DNA from: Saprospiraceae bacterium
GTDB taxonomy: Bacteria > Bacteroidota > Bacteroidia > Chitinophagales > Saprospiraceae
Direction of reading: 5' to 3'
Length of the DNA: 51,811 nt
Assembly (NCBI GenBank): GCA_016708265.1
Contig: JADJGA010000005.1
Span: 1-51,811, forward strand
Position numbers and translations under genes: made by a program. Every line of letters begins with the position of its first letter. Positions within the stretch are counted from its first letter, which is position 1. Positions 51,485-51,811 of the stretch are shown in pieces. The notes under the pieces are model-generated. The model saw nothing but the letters and a program-made list of their open reading frames with translations. It was not told where the DNA came from and searched no databases.

Positions 51485-51811
51485 GATTTCCAATTTTTTT
51501 TTCGACCAAGCCAGTCATCCATATTTAAAATGTCGATCTGTCAAAAGTAAAGTTTTCAATCATTTCCAAAATTTTTAATTGAAATCAGTACTAAATACCT
51601 TTTACCACCAAATCTATTCAAAATGGATTTGTCGGTTTGTAGCTGTTCTTTTTTTTTCGATAAGTTCATAAGATTCTTCAACAGTCAGTTTTTCAGAATT
51701 AACAACACTTTTTACTTCAGCTTTAGAATGAATAATTCCTGAACCATCATTATTGGTAAAATATAAAATATCACCTTCCAAAAAACTCTGCCATAAGGAA
51801 GTTTCTGCCCT
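51485..51811 (-). CDS. C-terminal part of an unrecognised gene (partial, frameshifted)
   Basis: Entering from the right edge, the minus strand reads SLWQSFLEGDILYFTNNDGS, then HSKAEVKSVVNSEKLTVEES and YELIEKKK. After an A-run indel near 51650 it continues EQLQTDKSILNRFGGKRYLV and ends near NMDDWL. This is clearly coding: conserved-looking, with consistent codon use. I do not recognise the family. Soluble, no signal visible in this fragment. Confidence 0.55.

Noticed and set aside
1..51811. tRNA, rRNA or riboswitch genes
   Set aside because: I looked for cloverleaf-like GTTCGA/TTCAAATC blocks and conserved rRNA phrases and found none that I could support.

Overview
The window looks like an AT-rich Bacteroidota genome, perhaps Saprospiraceae-like, probably from a long-read metagenome assembly. 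Evidence: a type IX secretion (T9SS type B) C-terminal domain, PKD and FG-GAP surface proteins, a TonB-dependent receptor with a carboxypeptidase-like regulatory domain, a fused two-domain lycopene cyclase, and promoters of the TAnnTTTG type. Many conserved genes are broken by single-base indels, several of them in A, T, G or C runs. This is more easily explained by uncorrected consensus errors than by mass gene decay, so broken genes are annotated over their full inferred extent.

Layout. (1) 1-2210, minus: start of a type ISP-like restriction-methylation enzyme that leaves the left edge. (2) 2510-12693, plus: an integron-type cassette array. Small unrelated genes, plus a full-length katG, are each followed by an attC-like imperfect palindrome ending in GTTA. 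No integrase is visible, so this is a CALIN-type array. Three copies of a non-coding repeat sit in it. (3) 12694-14143: a small island between two similar palindromes, holding a zinc-ribbon protein, a tiny lipoprotein, a hypothetical and the tail of a CDF metal transporter. (4) 14179-28623, minus: the main discovery candidate, a nine-gene multiheme cytochrome operon with 119 CxxCH motifs. In transcription order: membrane cytochrome b, Fe-S/FAD oxidoreductase, 23-heme protein, giant 73-heme protein, outer-membrane beta-barrel, OB-fold lipoprotein, 13-heme protein, second cytochrome b, 10-heme protein. (5) 28911-31334: a secreted hypothetical followed by a DUF4143-type ATPase apparently inserted into its 3' end. 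(6) 31333-40239: carotenoid operon (crtI, crtB, small secreted protein, crtZ-like hydroxylase, lycopene cyclase) behind a TonB receptor and a lipoprotein gene, with a divergent MarR regulator and a TIGR01777-type epimerase. (7) 40359-46884: two large secreted repeat proteins (FG-GAP, PKD) separated by a suspicious poly-C tract. (8) 47001-50863: a HEAT-like protein, photolyase, HAD hydrolase and short-chain dehydrogenase, mostly broken as read, then a partial gene at the right edge.

Working model. The cytochrome operon could carry electrons from a cytoplasmic or membrane donor (FAD/Fe-S protein) through cytochrome b into periplasmic multiheme proteins, with the beta-barrel as possible outer-membrane partner: a candidate extracellular electron transfer or electron storage system. 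This is inference from gene content and order. The carotenoid, photolyase and KatG genes together suggest exposure to light and oxygen stress.
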